A stretch of 64,000 bases of DNA from Christensenellaceae bacterium Phil7 (GTDB lineage Bacteria; Bacillota; Clostridia; Christensenellales; CAG-138), in assembly GCA_001940845.1 (NCBI GenBank), contig MSGV01000017.1, forward strand, positions 42,767 to 106,766. The letters run 5' to 3'. The notes under the pieces are model-generated. The model did not search any database. It was not told the origin of the DNA and was given only the letters and a program-made list of their open reading frames with translations. Within the stretch, counting starts at the first letter, position 1; the number at the start of each line of letters is the position of its first letter. The translations under genes were made by a program, and so were the position numbers. This document shows positions 55,347 to 64,000 of the stretch, piece by piece.

Positions 55347-57568
55347 ACGCTCTCCTTAATAAATATGCTCAAAGCCTCATTGATCGACCTCTTCAACCGA
55401 TCATCAAACTTTTCACCGCTATCGAGTCGTTCGCGAAGCTCCGGATAATGCTCCTCAAAAAACGAATATAGCTTCCATTCAAATTCTTCAAGCGCATCCA
55501 CCGGCACTGCCTCTGCGAAGCCTTCGGAAACGGAATAAATAAGAAGCGCCTGCTTCCAATCTGGCAGGGGCGAATATCGGCCCTGCTTCAGCACAGTCAT
55601 CATGCGAATGCCGGAATCCAGAATCCTCTGAGTGCTCTCATCCACATCGGTTCCGAATTGCGAAAAGCCTGAAAGCTCGCGATACTGAGCAAGCTTCATT
55701 CTCAGCGAAGCGGAGACCTGCTTCATCAGCTTGGTCTGCGCCGCACTGCCTACACGTGATACCGATAATCCGACATTGATTGCCGGCCGCTGCCCTTCAT
55801 GGAAGAGCTCGGTATCGAGGAATATCTGTCCATCAGTAATGGAGATCACATTGGTGGGGATGTACGATGAAATATCCCCTGCAAGCGTCTCGATCATTGG
55901 CAATGCCGTCATAGATCCGCCGCCCAGCTCCGCTGAAAGCTTTGCAGAGCGTTCAAGCAGCCTTGAGTGGAGATAGAAAACATCCCCCGGATAGGCTTCA
56001 CGCCCCGATGGACGATGCAGCAGCAGCGAGAGCTCGCGATAGGCTACGGCATGCTTTGATAGATCATCATAGATTATCAGCACATCACGCCCTGCATACA
56101 TGAAATATTCGCCCATCGCCGTACCTGCAAACGGCGCCATATATTGCAGTGAAGCCGATGCCGACGCCGATGCACAGACTATTGTTGTATATTCCATTGC
56201 TCCATACTTTTCGAGCTTTGAGCGAATATCGGCAACTGCGGTATCCTTTTGCCCGATCGCAACATAGATGCAGATCACATCCTTGCCCTTCTGATTTATG
56301 ATCGTATCGATCGCAAGTGCCGTTTTGCCCGTCTGCCGATCGCCTATTATCAATTCACGCTGACCCTTTCCTATCGGAACGAGCGCATCAATCGCTTTCA
56401 CGCCCGTATGGAGCGGCTCGCATACGGCAGATCTATCCAATATAGCAGGAGCCCTGCACTCTATCGGGCGTTTTTCGCTTGTACGAATGCGTCCATTGCC
56501 GTCAATAGCATGCCCAAGTGAATCGACCACCCTGCCAAGCAATGCATTGCCGACCGGAACCGAAGCAATGCGCCCAATGCGCCGAACACGGCTTCCGCTT
56601 TCAATATGCTGGTATTTGCCGAATATAACGCAGCCGATGCGTTCCGGCTGGATATCGAGCACCATTCCGCGCTCGCCGCGGACGAATTCAACAACCTCAC
56701 CATACATGATATCGGCAAGACCATCCATCCAGCATATGCCATCGGATACCGTCAGCACACGCCCAAGTTGATATATATTGATCCTGTTCTGAGTGCTCTC
56801 GATATTTTCCTTCAATTCATTGATAAGATCATCGGCATCCTCATAGCCCGAGATCAGATCCTTTTCCGAGCGGCGCTCAAGCTGGTATAGCTGCTCCGCC
56901 ACGGAACAATCATAGACCGTATCACCTATGCGTAGGATAAGCCCTCCCAAAAGCTCCGGGTTCTGCCTTACCCAAAAGGAGGTTTTTCCATTCACCTCCG
57001 CCAGCATCCGATCCGTATGCGCTTCTACCCTTTTGACCAATTCATCGGGCAGCGCATAGGTGGATGTCAGGGTTACATAGAGCACATCATGCGCTTTAAG
57101 ATATGAAATATCTCCCGGGGTAAGCTGAACCGACGCCAGAATCCTGTCGATCATTTCCGCTTCCAGGTCTCTGATTCTGGATATCATCGGTTCGGCGGTC
57201 AATAGCCCTGCGGCATGCTCGATCATCCGCTTAACGGTCTGATTATGCAGCTCCGAAAGCATCTCGCGGCGCATTTCAAGCCTTGCAGCCTCGCCCTTCT
57301 TTGCGATCTGCTGCATCCTTTCTTCCGAGCTCGCTCTCATTGCAAGGAGCTTTGGCTCCGCCAGTTCATCCGCAGAATGATCTGCCCTTGCTTCGCCCGT
57401 GGGCAGGATCGGCGTATAGCTCTCGATTGCCTCCGCACGATCCAGCTCCTCATTTATCCTTTTGCGGCGATCCCTAAATAAGGATATTATGGATTTTCTG
57501 AACAGCAGCAAGACGATCGCTGCAAGTATCAGAAAATTTATGATTGCATAAAGAAATTCCATACTCAT
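55325..57568 (-). CDS. F-type ATP synthase b-like/delta/alpha triple fusion
   Basis: 747 residues in one uninterrupted frame. Residues 1-125: TM helix (4-22) plus a charged helical stalk, like subunit b. Residues about 150-233: delta C-terminal domain ('[19 protein letters not shown]' and '[14 protein letters not shown]', the delta signature). Residues 234-747: complete alpha with '[15 protein letters not shown]', Walker A GDRQTGKT (409-416) and '[18 protein letters not shown]'. The delta N-terminal six-helix domain is not apparent. A separate atpF precedes it and no separate atpH exists, so the stator would hold b plus this b-like anchor covalently tied to alpha. Confidence 0.92.
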
Positions 57569-57990
57569 TTCCGGGATACAAATCCAGAAACGAAAAGCTC
57601 CCCCAGCCGTCCGGCGGCAGCTTCGGTTTGCTTCTCAAATGACTGCCTTTCGGCATCGAGCGTTTTCTGATACGCAAGGCAGGAATCCTGCTCCTGCGAG
57701 CTAAGCCTGGCAAGCATTTGTTCTATTTGGATCCGTTCCTCGGCAACCTTCCTTTCGGCATCCGTTTTTGCCTGAGAATTATGCTCTCTCAAGGCTTCGT
57801 CCATGATCGAAGCAGCCTCCTGCTCCCTCTCCCTATCCGATCTTTGCTTATTCTCGGCATCTGCAATCCGCTGTTTTCTCCTGTCCATACAGGCGAGCAA
57901 TGGTTTAAAAAGCAGGTTTTTCAATATAAGCATCAGAAGGAGGAAGCAGATGACCGTCCATAGGATTACGGAAATCTGAATATTCACCAT
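57565..57990 (-). CDS. atpF: F-type ATP synthase subunit b
   Basis: 141 residues. One TM helix (about 6-26; 'ISVILWTVICFLLLMLILKNLLF') then a long charged coiled coil ('RREKQR'-like, 'DREREQEAASIMDEALREHNSQAKTDAERK'). Peripheral stalk component. GTG at 57996 lies within the SD GGAAGGTG, so ATG 57990 is chosen. It overlaps the fusion gene by ATGA. Confidence 0.88.
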   Translation of the reverse strand: MVNIQISVILWTVICFLLLMLILKNLLFKPLLACMDRRKQRIADAENKQRSDREREQEAASIMDEALREHNSQAKTDAERKVAEERIQIEQMLARLSSQEQDSCLAYQKTLDAERQSFEKQTEAAAGRLGELFVSGFVSRK

Positions 57991-58008
57991 ATTCACCTTC
58001 CGGGCTCC

Positions 58009-58236
58009 TTAAATCTTCGATACAAGCATGAATGCGACGAGAAGACCATAGATGGTGAGTGCCTCCATCAGCGCAAGCGCAATGATGAGCGTGGAACGAA
58101 TATCCTTTGCCGCATCGGGTTGGCGTGCAATGCTTTCCATTGCCGCCTTTGCCGTCAAGCCCTGCCCAAGCGCAGGAAAGATCGTGCTGATCGCCACTGC
58201 GAGAGCGGCTGCGATTGCGATAAGTCCTTGATTCAT
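58009..58236 (-). CDS. atpE: F-type ATP synthase subunit c
   Basis: 75 residues, two-helix hairpin forming the c ring. Polar loop 'ARQPDA' (37-42). Ion-binding Glu is E58 in '[11 protein letters not shown]'. Q25 in 'LGQG' is at the position of the Gln used in Na+ rings, but the Ser after the Glu is A59, which argues for H+ rather than Na+. Confidence 0.93.
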   Translation of the reverse strand: MNQGLIAIAAALAVAISTIFPALGQGLTAKAAMESIARQPDAAKDIRSTLIIALALMEALTIYGLLVAFMLVSKI

Positions 58237-58250
58237 AATATATATCTCCT

Positions 58251-58955
58251 TTATTTAATTATTTTAAGCTTTTTAGGTATTTCCTCTGTCTCCGTTGCCT
58301 CATCGAGGTACAGAGCAACGAGCATGGTAAATACTACCGCCTGTATAGCGCAGAACAATATGGATAAAGCCATCATGATGACCGGTGCGCCTATCGGTAT
58401 GATCTTATACAGCTCCTCTATAACCGTTTCCTCTCCAAACACATTGCCGTACAGGCGCAGCGCAAGGGATATGGGCTTGATTATCTCATCCAAAACGAGG
58501 AGCGGCAGCATAAAGAATATCGGGCTCACAAATCGCTTGAAATAGTGCTTTGCACCCATTCGAAGTCCGGTGATCTGCAAGAAGAAAAATGCGATAAGCC
58601 CCAGCGCAATCCCCACGGAAAGGGAAGAGGTCGGTGCTTTGATATAATCCGTCATGCCCATACCCGGAAGCAGCCCCAAGTAATTGGAAATGATGATAAA
58701 GATAAATAGAGAAGCAAGGAATGTGAAATACCTTCTCGCCTTCTCGCTTCCGAGAATTCCCGAGAAGAAATTATCAAGATATTCCACCGCAGTCTCCATG
58801 ATATTTTGAAATCTGCCGGGACGCTCCCTGATGCGCCTTGTTGCAAGCCATGATACCAATGCTGTCAAGGCCAGAATCGCCCACATTGCAATGACCTCTC
58901 CCGTGACATCCAGTATCCCGAAGATACTGAAGATTACTTTAGAATTCTCTCCCAT
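58251..58955 (-). CDS. atpB: F-type ATP synthase subunit a
   Basis: 234 residues, five to six TM helices, half-channels for the ion. The essential Arg lies in '[16 protein letters not shown]'. It starts with '[31 protein letters not shown]', typical for subunit a. Followed by atpE after 14 bp. Confidence 0.93.
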   Translation of the reverse strand: MGENSKVIFSIFGILDVTGEVIAMWAILALTALVSWLATRRIRERPGRFQNIMETAVEYLDNFFSGILGSEKARRYFTFLASLFIFIIISNYLGLLPGMGMTDYIKAPTSSLSVGIALGLIAFFFLQITGLRMGAKHYFKRFVSPIFFMLPLLVLDEIIKPISLALRLYGNVFGEETVIEELYKIIPIGAPVIMMALSILFCAIQAVVFTMLVALYLDEATETEEIPKKLKIIK

Positions 58956-58968
58956 TCCAATTCACTTC

Positions 58969-59289
58969 CTAATCCTCGATAATGGTATTTTGCTCCCGCT
59001 TCTTTGCGCTGTCGGATAGCTTCAAAAGCTTTCCCGTAAAATAGAGCATTGGCAGCGTTGCCCCAAGTGCGCCGCCGATAAGCAGATAGATCAAGCTCCA
59101 TGGCGTATTATCAGCGATAAAATACAATGCGGCCAGATAGCCGACATTCAACACCTGATGAATGATGGAGATTGTGGAAAACAGCTTCGCTCTATGGAGC
59201 AGTACGCCTCTCGAAATAAGAAAATTGATGAAACAAATTATGCATCCGCCAAGGAACGCAAAAAAGAATCCGAATAAATCATTCTGCAT
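58969..59289 (-). CDS. AtpI-like small membrane protein, first gene of the atp operon
   Basis: 106 residues, four hydrophobic helices and a basic/acidic C-terminal tail. Position (first gene, 13 bp before atpB) and topology match ATP synthase protein I, though sequence similarity is weak. AtpI assists c-ring assembly. Start ATG with GAGGT upstream. Confidence 0.65.
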   Translation of the reverse strand: MQNDLFGFFFAFLGGCIICFINFLISRGVLLHRAKLFSTISIIHQVLNVGYLAALYFIADNTPWSLIYLLIGGALGATLPMLYFTGKLLKLSDSAKKREQNTIIED

Positions 59290-59420
59290 CGCCTATACCT
59301 CATTTCCGATCATGGGTTCTATTCAAAATATGATCCGTGCGGCAGCGCAGTCACCATATCACACCGCTGCACTTCTTCCTTATTATTAGCCCATGATCCA
59401 TCGCATAAACTTCGGTGCAT

Positions 59421-59449
59421 ATTCTAGCACCTTGAATGGGCGATGTCAA
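59421..59449 (-). promoter_or_regulatory. ATP synthase operon promoter
   Basis: Minus strand TTGACA (59449-59444), 17 bp, TAGAAT (59426-59421); the leader is about 125 nt. The 510-bp gap 59290-59799 holds this promoter and the divergent promoter/leader at 59627-59790. Confidence 0.85.
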
Positions 59450-59626
59450 ATTTACCGTTTTTTTCTCCTGCTATGCAGTCATTGCAAAAAACGATCCATC
59501 ATGTATACCATACTATGGCTGCCTGCCCTCTATCGAATACATTTACATGCTGCAAGTCCTGATCTCGATCATAAATGCCACGATGATCCGTTGGTTGTCG
59601 CATTATAATATATCTGTTTTCGTCGA

Positions 59627-59655
59627 TTGACATACCTGTCAAAAAAACGTATAAT
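59627..59655 (+). promoter_or_regulatory. Perfect-consensus promoter with palindrome over the -35
   Basis: TTGACA (59627-59632), 17 bp, TATAAT (59650-59655). The -35 is the left arm of TTGACA-TACC-TGTCAA (59627-59642), so a repressor could block it. Confidence 0.88.
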
Positions 59656-59664
59656 ATAGCTATC

Positions 59665-59673
59665 GAAGGAGGT
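59665..59673 (+). promoter_or_regulatory. Full-length SD near the mRNA 5' end without a start codon
   Basis: GAAGGAGGTG about 5-10 nt after the predicted +1. No ATG, or GTG/TTG at usable spacing, follows; a GTG lies inside the SD. It recalls the STAB-SD stabiliser of B. thuringiensis cry3A mRNA. Confidence 0.5.
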
Positions 59674-59728
59674 GAATAACATCGCACATTGCGCTTGAAA
59701 TATAAATCTGCGCACATATCCAACCAAT

Positions 59729-59759
59729 GCTGAATAAGAGCATCCCAGCTCAATTCAGC
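59729..59759 (+). other. Leader hairpin upstream of the exported peptidase-like gene
   Basis: GCTGAAT-AA-GAGC-ATCCCA-GCTC-A-ATTCAGC, 11 bp in two stems. The sequence is related to the leaders at 62783 and 63843 (shared AGAGCATCCCAGC- and TTCAGCC-like blocks). Confidence 0.55.
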
Positions 59760-59799
59760 CACATAATTTCACACATTTAAATTAGGAGGAATGACAGTC

Positions 59800-61755
59800 T
59801 TGAGAAAAAAACTTTTGTGCATCATCTGTTCGATTCTTATCCTCTCCCAGCTTCCGGTTGCTCTTGTTGCCGATGTCGTTAGAAATGAGGCAATGAAGCT
59901 TCCACAGCTAAGCGCTAAAATTGAACCATATGATGAAAAATTTGCACTCGCATGCGATGATGGAGAAATGCTTTATGGCATTCCCACCGCAGAATTCCAG
60001 GGAAAAACTTACGGATTTGCCGATAAGAAGCTATATGCAGTATGTGGCGATGAGGCAATTTCCGTGCTTGACGAAGAAGGAGATAATATCAACATCGTTG
60101 ATGATACCATCTACTTCACGACCTTTGAAAATAACGAGGCTTATATCAAAGCCTTCAACCTGACCGATAACTCTCTGACCACGATCATGAGTGCAGGCAA
60201 TGATCTCATTTATAATTTTTATGTTGTAAATGGTCGTCAGCTCTACTACCTGTCAAATGGAGCCATTTATCGGACGGAGCTCACAAACCCAGCGCCTCAA
60301 AAGCTTGATCTGATTAATGAAGCTATCTGCAATTTTATTCCAACCAACAGCGGAATTTTATATGGTACCGGAAGTGCCTACGATTGCTCCCTGTATCTCG
60401 ATTCAACGCACTTGTTGGATAATGTGCGCAGTTATTACATCGAATCCGATCATTTGGTGGTGATGATTTCGGGTATTCTATACCAACTGCCCACGGCAAA
60501 GCTTCGCAGCTTCTGCAATATGGCAAAAACAAACAGCTCCATGCAAAAGGCAACGCTTCTTCCATATCTTGAAGAATACAACCTCCAGGGCTATGGAGAT
60601 GCCGTTGAACTGCTCAACCTCGATAACCCGGATGATGCATATTGCGAGTATTGCGAAACTCATAATGGTGATGACGGCGATGTCGATGAATGCTCCAATG
60701 CTTCCACCATCGAGTTTACCCGCATGAGGGATGCTTCTCCTGTTAAAGCGGCTTCTGTAAGTCCCTACTCGAAAATGATAACTTCTCAGGCAAATAAGTT
60801 GTTAAACTTTTCTTGGAGTCCTTTGAAAAAGATTAAGGCATATAATAACAGTTCGGGTTTTGATTATTTTCTGGTCGGGCAATCCTACACTGGCATTCCC
60901 TATAACAAATCCGGACCTTTCAGTAATAATCATACTGGTTATATCGGTAAGTCCATAAGGCATATTGCTCCCGATGACCCAGATTCCGCTGGTGTTTTCG
61001 GTCTCAATGCGTTCAACGCAGAAATAAGAGACAGCAGCTCAGATATATATAATGCGGCAATCACTCACCCGTCTTACGGTCCACTTTATGGAATGAATTG
61101 CAGTTGCTTCGTCTCATATAGTTGGGGATTGGTGAAAAATTATACAACTACTGATCTCCCCAGTTTGGATATAACGAAGCTTGGCAGCATGGTCTCAACA
61201 TCTGATTTAACGAAATTGTCCGTTGGCGATTCTCTTATAAAACAGAAAACTTCAGCAAGTTCCGGTCATGCAATATTAATTTACAATTTAACTTATAATT
61301 CCGATGGATCGATAAAAACCATCGTTGTTGCAGAGGAACGACCGCCCATAACACGTAAGGTTACGTATACTCCATCTTCTTTCCTGTCAAAATATGGCAA
61401 GAGCACGGGATATGAGGCATATAAACCTAAAACTTATACCGTAACTTTTAACTATCAAGGTGGTACCGGGTCAACAATTAAGCGCAGCGCGATTGCTAAT
61501 GTAAAACTTACCGAAGGCGGTGCTCTGCCAACCGGAACCAGAAACGGCTATACCTTTGCTGGTTGGAGCAAAACTTCCGGCGGTGCTGCAATAAGCTCGC
61601 AGTTTTGTATTACAGCTTCTCGTACGCTGTATGCTCGTTGGATAATAGAGACCGTCGCATCGATCCCAATTGATGAAGTTATCAATACTGAAATCAACAC
61701 TACCGGAAGAATACTCGATCAACTCAACGCACGAAAGGAGCTTAACTATGAATAA
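59800..61755 (+). CDS. Exported modular protein: propeller-like region, NlpC/P60-like peptidase, InlB-type repeat
   Basis: About 651 residues. Signal peptide 'KKLLCIICSILILSQLPVALVA'. Residues about 40-250 are beta-rich, DUF5050-like. About 340-540 looks like a papain-like/NlpC-P60 amidase: 'GMNCSCFVSYSWG' (candidate catalytic Cys) and 'SSGHAILIYNL' (His). The C terminus (about 545-620) is a Listeria-Bacteroides/InlB B-repeat ('RNGYTFAGWSKTSGG', 'LYARW'). TTG 59800 is preferred, since ATG 59791 lies 1 nt from AGGAGG. The last codons overlap the next gene's SD and start. Confidence 0.7.
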   Translation: MRKKLLCIICSILILSQLPVALVADVVRNEAMKLPQLSAKIEPYDEKFALACDDGEMLYGIPTAEFQGKTYGFADKKLYAVCGDEAISVLDEEGDNINIVDDTIYFTTFENNEAYIKAFNLTDNSLTTIMSAGNDLIYNFYVVNGRQLYYLSNGAIYRTELTNPAPQKLDLINEAICNFIPTNSGILYGTGSAYDCSLYLDSTHLLDNVRSYYIESDHLVVMISGILYQLPTAKLRSFCNMAKTNSSMQKATLLPYLEEYNLQGYGDAVELLNLDNPDDAYCEYCETHNGDDGDVDECSNASTIEFTRMRDASPVKAASVSPYSKMITSQANKLLNFSWSPLKKIKAYNNSSGFDYFLVGQSYTGIPYNKSGPFSNNHTGYIGKSIRHIAPDDPDSAGVFGLNAFNAEIRDSSSDIYNAAITHPSYGPLYGMNCSCFVSYSWGLVKNYTTTDLPSLDITKLGSMVSTSDLTKLSVGDSLIKQKTSASSGHAILIYNLTYNSDGSIKTIVVAEERPPITRKVTYTPSSFLSKYGKSTGYEAYKPKTYTVTFNYQGGTGSTIKRSAIANVKLTEGGALPTGTRNGYTFAGWSKTSGGAAISSQFCITASRTLYARWIIETVASIPIDEVINTEINTTGRILDQLNARKELNYE

Positions 61756-62695
61756 AAGATTAATAGCAGCGCTGCTTGCTCTTATCCTTTCCATTTCCAT
61801 GATCGGAGCTGCCTGCACGAAGCCGGGCAATCAGGAGCTGCATAGCACGCCGGAATCGAGCACGATGGAACCGACAGCTATACCGACCGAAGAACCGACC
61901 CAAACGCCGAAGCCGACGCCGGAGCCAACGCCTCCATTTACAGCACTCGTTCCGGAAAATACGGAGCTAGATGAGCATGATTTCAATGCCGTACGCAGCT
62001 TTTTGGAGATCAAGGACGAAAACGGGGTTCGAAATGGGGAAAAGCTCAATAAATGGTATGATCCCGATGACCCCGCAACGTGGTTTTACTTAACTAAAAA
62101 CGAATACGGAGACGATGTATGTTATTCAATTGCGTATTGGAATATTGATGGAGTACTTGAAGAGTTCTATATTCCGCAGCGCAAGGAGGGGCTCGGCGGT
62201 GAATATTCATCCCTTGATTTTTGGGGTGAGCTTGATCTCAGCAACTGCACTTCGCTAGACGGGCTATATTTCCACGGCAGCAATCATATAAATTCTCTTA
62301 ATATCGATGGCTGCAGCATCACTCTCTTGATGATTGAAGATGCGACCGAGCTTAAGTCCATCTCTCCGGCGAAGGTAGAAATTAATCAGTGTCGTGTCGC
62401 AAATACCGGGCTTACCGAGTTCTGCTGGATATATGATTTTAGGGATGACTTCCTCTATTCAGACTTTGATGCCACTGTAAAAGTCGATGGTGCCGGATCA
62501 TTTGTGATCGACGGCATGAGGGACGGATGGATGTATATGTACATTCAGGCTTCCCCCGATGAAGGGCATAAATTCATCGGCTGGTTTGACGAAAATGGCA
62601 AACTCGTTTCCAAGGACGAATCCTTAACTATATTCGAGGAAGATAACCCCGAATGGATGTCTCCACAGTTTGAATACACCGCACGATTCGAATGA
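61748..62695 (+). CDS. Lipoprotein with LRR-like strand repeats, family member 1
   Basis: 315 residues. Lipobox IGAAC near residue 22, a Pro/Thr/Glu linker (about 30-65), then 'AVRSFLEIKDENGVRNGEKLN' shared with the next gene. An LRR-like stretch follows ('LDLSNCTSLDGLYFHGSNHI', 'SLNIDGCSITLLMIEDATEL'). The C-terminal 'GHKFIGWFDENGKLVSKDE' is an InlB B-repeat-like module. Surface-exposed; role unknown. ATG overlaps the previous stop; SD GAAAGGAG. Confidence 0.75.
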   Translation: MNKRLIAALLALILSISMIGAACTKPGNQELHSTPESSTMEPTAIPTEEPTQTPKPTPEPTPPFTALVPENTELDEHDFNAVRSFLEIKDENGVRNGEKLNKWYDPDDPATWFYLTKNEYGDDVCYSIAYWNIDGVLEEFYIPQRKEGLGGEYSSLDFWGELDLSNCTSLDGLYFHGSNHINSLNIDGCSITLLMIEDATELKSISPAKVEINQCRVANTGLTEFCWIYDFRDDFLYSDFDATVKVDGAGSFVIDGMRDGWMYMYIQASPDEGHKFIGWFDENGKLVSKDESLTIFEEDNPEWMSPQFEYTARFE

Positions 62696-62942
62696 TGCTG
62701 CATCACGGCTCAATTTGCCGAAAAGCATAGCGTCCCACGATATATTGGTTTCCAAGGTTGGCCTTTCAACCTTGGAAACGTATAACATGATTCATAAAGG
62801 AGCACCCCAGCACGACTCAGCCGTACACTTTAACACATTTTTAAACGCACGAAAGGAGCTTAACTATGAATAAAAGATTATTTCCTGCACTGCTTGCCCT
62901 CATTCTGGCTATGGCTATAGTGGGAGCCGCCTGCGCAAAGCC
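62673..62942. repeat. Tandem repeat unit, copy 1
   Basis: 270 bp spanning a gene 3' end, an intergenic part and the next gene's signal-peptide region; recurs at 63731-64000 with few changes (offset 1058 bp). Confidence 0.9.
62748..62779 (+). other. Perfect 12-bp intergenic hairpin, copy 1
   Basis: GTTTCCAAGGTT, 8-nt loop, AACCTTGGAAAC. No T-tract; repeated at 63806-63837. Possibly an RNA-processing or stability element between tandem lipoprotein genes. Confidence 0.7.
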
Positions 62943-63753
62943 GGGCAATCAGGAGCTGCATGGTACGCCGGAACCGACAGCTATACCCACCGATAAACCA
63001 ACTCCCACATCAACCTCTACACCAGCTCCTACAAAAAATCCTCCGTATAGTCTTACTCTGCCGGATTGCGAATTGAATACGCATGATCTCAATGCCGTCC
63101 GCAGCTTTTTGGAGATCAAGGATGAAAATGGGGTTCGAAATGGGGAAAAGCTCAATGAATGGTATGACCCTGATGATCCCACAACCTGGTGGATACCCCG
63201 TGACCCCCCGTCGGAGTATCCGACTTATGACTTAGTTCAATGGAATGATTTCGGTCAACTCTACTCCTTTTCAGTTGAGGGTATAGATTTTTATGGTTTT
63301 CTTGATTTAAGCGGGGTGTCCGAGCTTCAATTTCTTTATATACATGACACCCATATCGAATCAGTCAACATCGAGGGCTGCGATGAATTACTTGAGTTAT
63401 CTATTAGGAATAACCCTAATAATATAGAGCTCAGTCCCAAAGAAATAGCCTGCTACCGTGCCTGGTTCCTGGATTGCGGATTCAAAGAGCTTCACTGGGC
63501 TTGCATCATGATTGATTCTGTCTATGTCGATGTCTCACTAAAGGCGGAGGGAGGCGGAAGCGTCGGATTGTTGGGAGACGATGGCGATAGCTTTGATCTA
63601 TGTATATTTGCAGATCCCGATGAAGGCAAGACCTTCGTGGGCTGGTTCGATGATGAAGGCAATCTCATCTCGAATGAGGAGTCCTATCGCATAGATGTGG
63701 CTTCCATTCCCAAGGAGCTTCGCACATTCAAATACACCGCACGATTCGAATGA
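62866..63753 (+). CDS. Lipoprotein with LRR-like strand repeats, family member 2
   Basis: 295 residues, paralogue of the preceding gene. Lipobox VGAAC near residue 22, a Thr/Pro-rich linker, 'NAVRSFLEIKDENGVRNGEKLNEWYDPDDP', LRR-like 'LDLSGVSELQFLYIHDTHIESVNIEGCDELLELSI', and the C-terminal 'GKTFVGWFDDEGNLISNEE'. It has the same SD context (GAAAGGAGC) as the other members. The middle differs most between members, suggesting diversification. Confidence 0.75.
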   Translation: MNKRLFPALLALILAMAIVGAACAKPGNQELHGTPEPTAIPTDKPTPTSTSTPAPTKNPPYSLTLPDCELNTHDLNAVRSFLEIKDENGVRNGEKLNEWYDPDDPTTWWIPRDPPSEYPTYDLVQWNDFGQLYSFSVEGIDFYGFLDLSGVSELQFLYIHDTHIESVNIEGCDELLELSIRNNPNNIELSPKEIACYRAWFLDCGFKELHWACIMIDSVYVDVSLKAEGGGSVGLLGDDGDSFDLCIFADPDEGKTFVGWFDDEGNLISNEESYRIDVASIPKELRTFKYTARFE

Positions 63754-63805
63754 TGCTGCATCACGGCTCAATTTGCCGAAAAGTATAGCGTCCCACGATA
63801 TATTG

Positions 63806-63837
63806 GTTTCCAAGGTTGGCCTTTCAACCTTGGAAAC
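63806..63837 (+). other. Perfect 12-bp intergenic hairpin, copy 2
   Basis: Identical to 62748-62779. Confidence 0.7.
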
Positions 63838-63923
63838 GTATAACATGATTGATAAAGGAGCACCCCAGCACGACTCAGCCGTACACTTTAACACATTTTT
63901 AAACGCACGAAAGGAGCTTAACT

Positions 63924-64000
63924 ATGAATAAAAGATTATTTTCTGCGCTGCTTGCCCTTATTCTGGCCATGGCTATAGCAGGAGCTGCCTGCGCAAAGCC
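63924..64000 (+). CDS. Lipoprotein family member 3 (5' end only)
   Basis: Starts MNKRLFSALLALILAM with lipobox AGAAC, like the previous two genes, then runs off the window. Shows that the array has at least three members. Confidence 0.85.
   Translation, partial: MNKRLFSALLALILAMAIAGAACAK

Larger units (their letters stand above)
63731..64000. repeat. Tandem repeat unit, copy 2 (cut by window end)
   Basis: Partner of 62673-62942. Confidence 0.9.

Noticed and set aside
62670..62873. 67-codon ORF spanning the spacer between lipoprotein genes (and its copy at 63695-63931)
   Set aside because: It starts inside the preceding gene and is conserved only because the whole spacer is duplicated; the smaller internal ATG ORF is mentioned only as a leader possibility.

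Overview
The window looks like the chromosome of an anaerobic, spore-forming-lineage Firmicute (Clostridia), probably an uncultured gut-type member. It carries sporulation genes (yunB, a SpoIID/LytB protein), butyrate kinase, a BMP-type nucleoside importer, consensus AGGAGG ribosome sites, frequent TTG/GTG starts, and very regular sigma-A promoters (TTGACA/TTGAAA, 17 bp, TATAAT). No finer placement can be supported without a database search.

Layout. 1-5433 (minus): 5' part of thymidine kinase, then the nupNOPQ nucleoside ABC importer. 5684-7751 (plus): a DUF5685 / DnaJ / membrane-protein operon. 7821-15191 (minus): an MBL-fold hydrolase, an ArgRS-related DALR protein, butyrate kinase, a CARF-DUF1887 (Card1-like) nuclease without CRISPR, a PrsA/SurA-like lipoprotein and a DUF815 ATPase. 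15540-18332 (plus): ftsH and a cyclophilin lipoprotein. 18486-18559: tRNA-Gly(CCC).

18617 to about 25170 is an accessory island next to the tRNA gene. It holds two 501/502-bp copies of an XRE-repressor/divergent-promoter cassette, a decayed ATP-binding-protein gene, an AAA/DUF4143 ATPase, DUF6809 and TnpV genes, a SLOG protein, and a DUF3990/HTH pair with toxin-antitoxin organisation inside 99-bp direct repeats. No integrase was seen.

25268-50808 is mostly housekeeping: MarR plus a heterodimeric ABC exporter; an alkyltransferase-like protein; a 21-codon small ORF with its own promoter; pncB; fba; yunB; tcdA; a SpoIID protein; a Nudix-AlkD fusion; an FtsB/DivIC protein; a secreted nuclease; a complete 2-aminoethylphosphonate uptake and degradation operon whose PhnX and PhnW are one polypeptide; and a ferredoxin divergent from a Crp/Fnr regulator.

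50888-64000 holds two tandem membrane-anchored paralogues, then an F-type ATP synthase operon (minus) in which a second b-like subunit, the delta C-terminal domain and alpha are fused in a single 747-residue ORF and epsilon is cut to its N-terminal domain. A cluster of exported proteins follows on the plus strand: a modular cysteine-peptidase-like protein driven by a perfect consensus promoter with an unusual leader, then a tandem array of lipoprotein paralogues that runs off the window end.

The observations most worth follow-up are the b-delta-alpha fusion, the repeat-flanked DUF3990/HTH module, the orphan Card1-like nuclease, the duplicated repressor cassette, and the STAB-SD-like leader at 59.65 kb.
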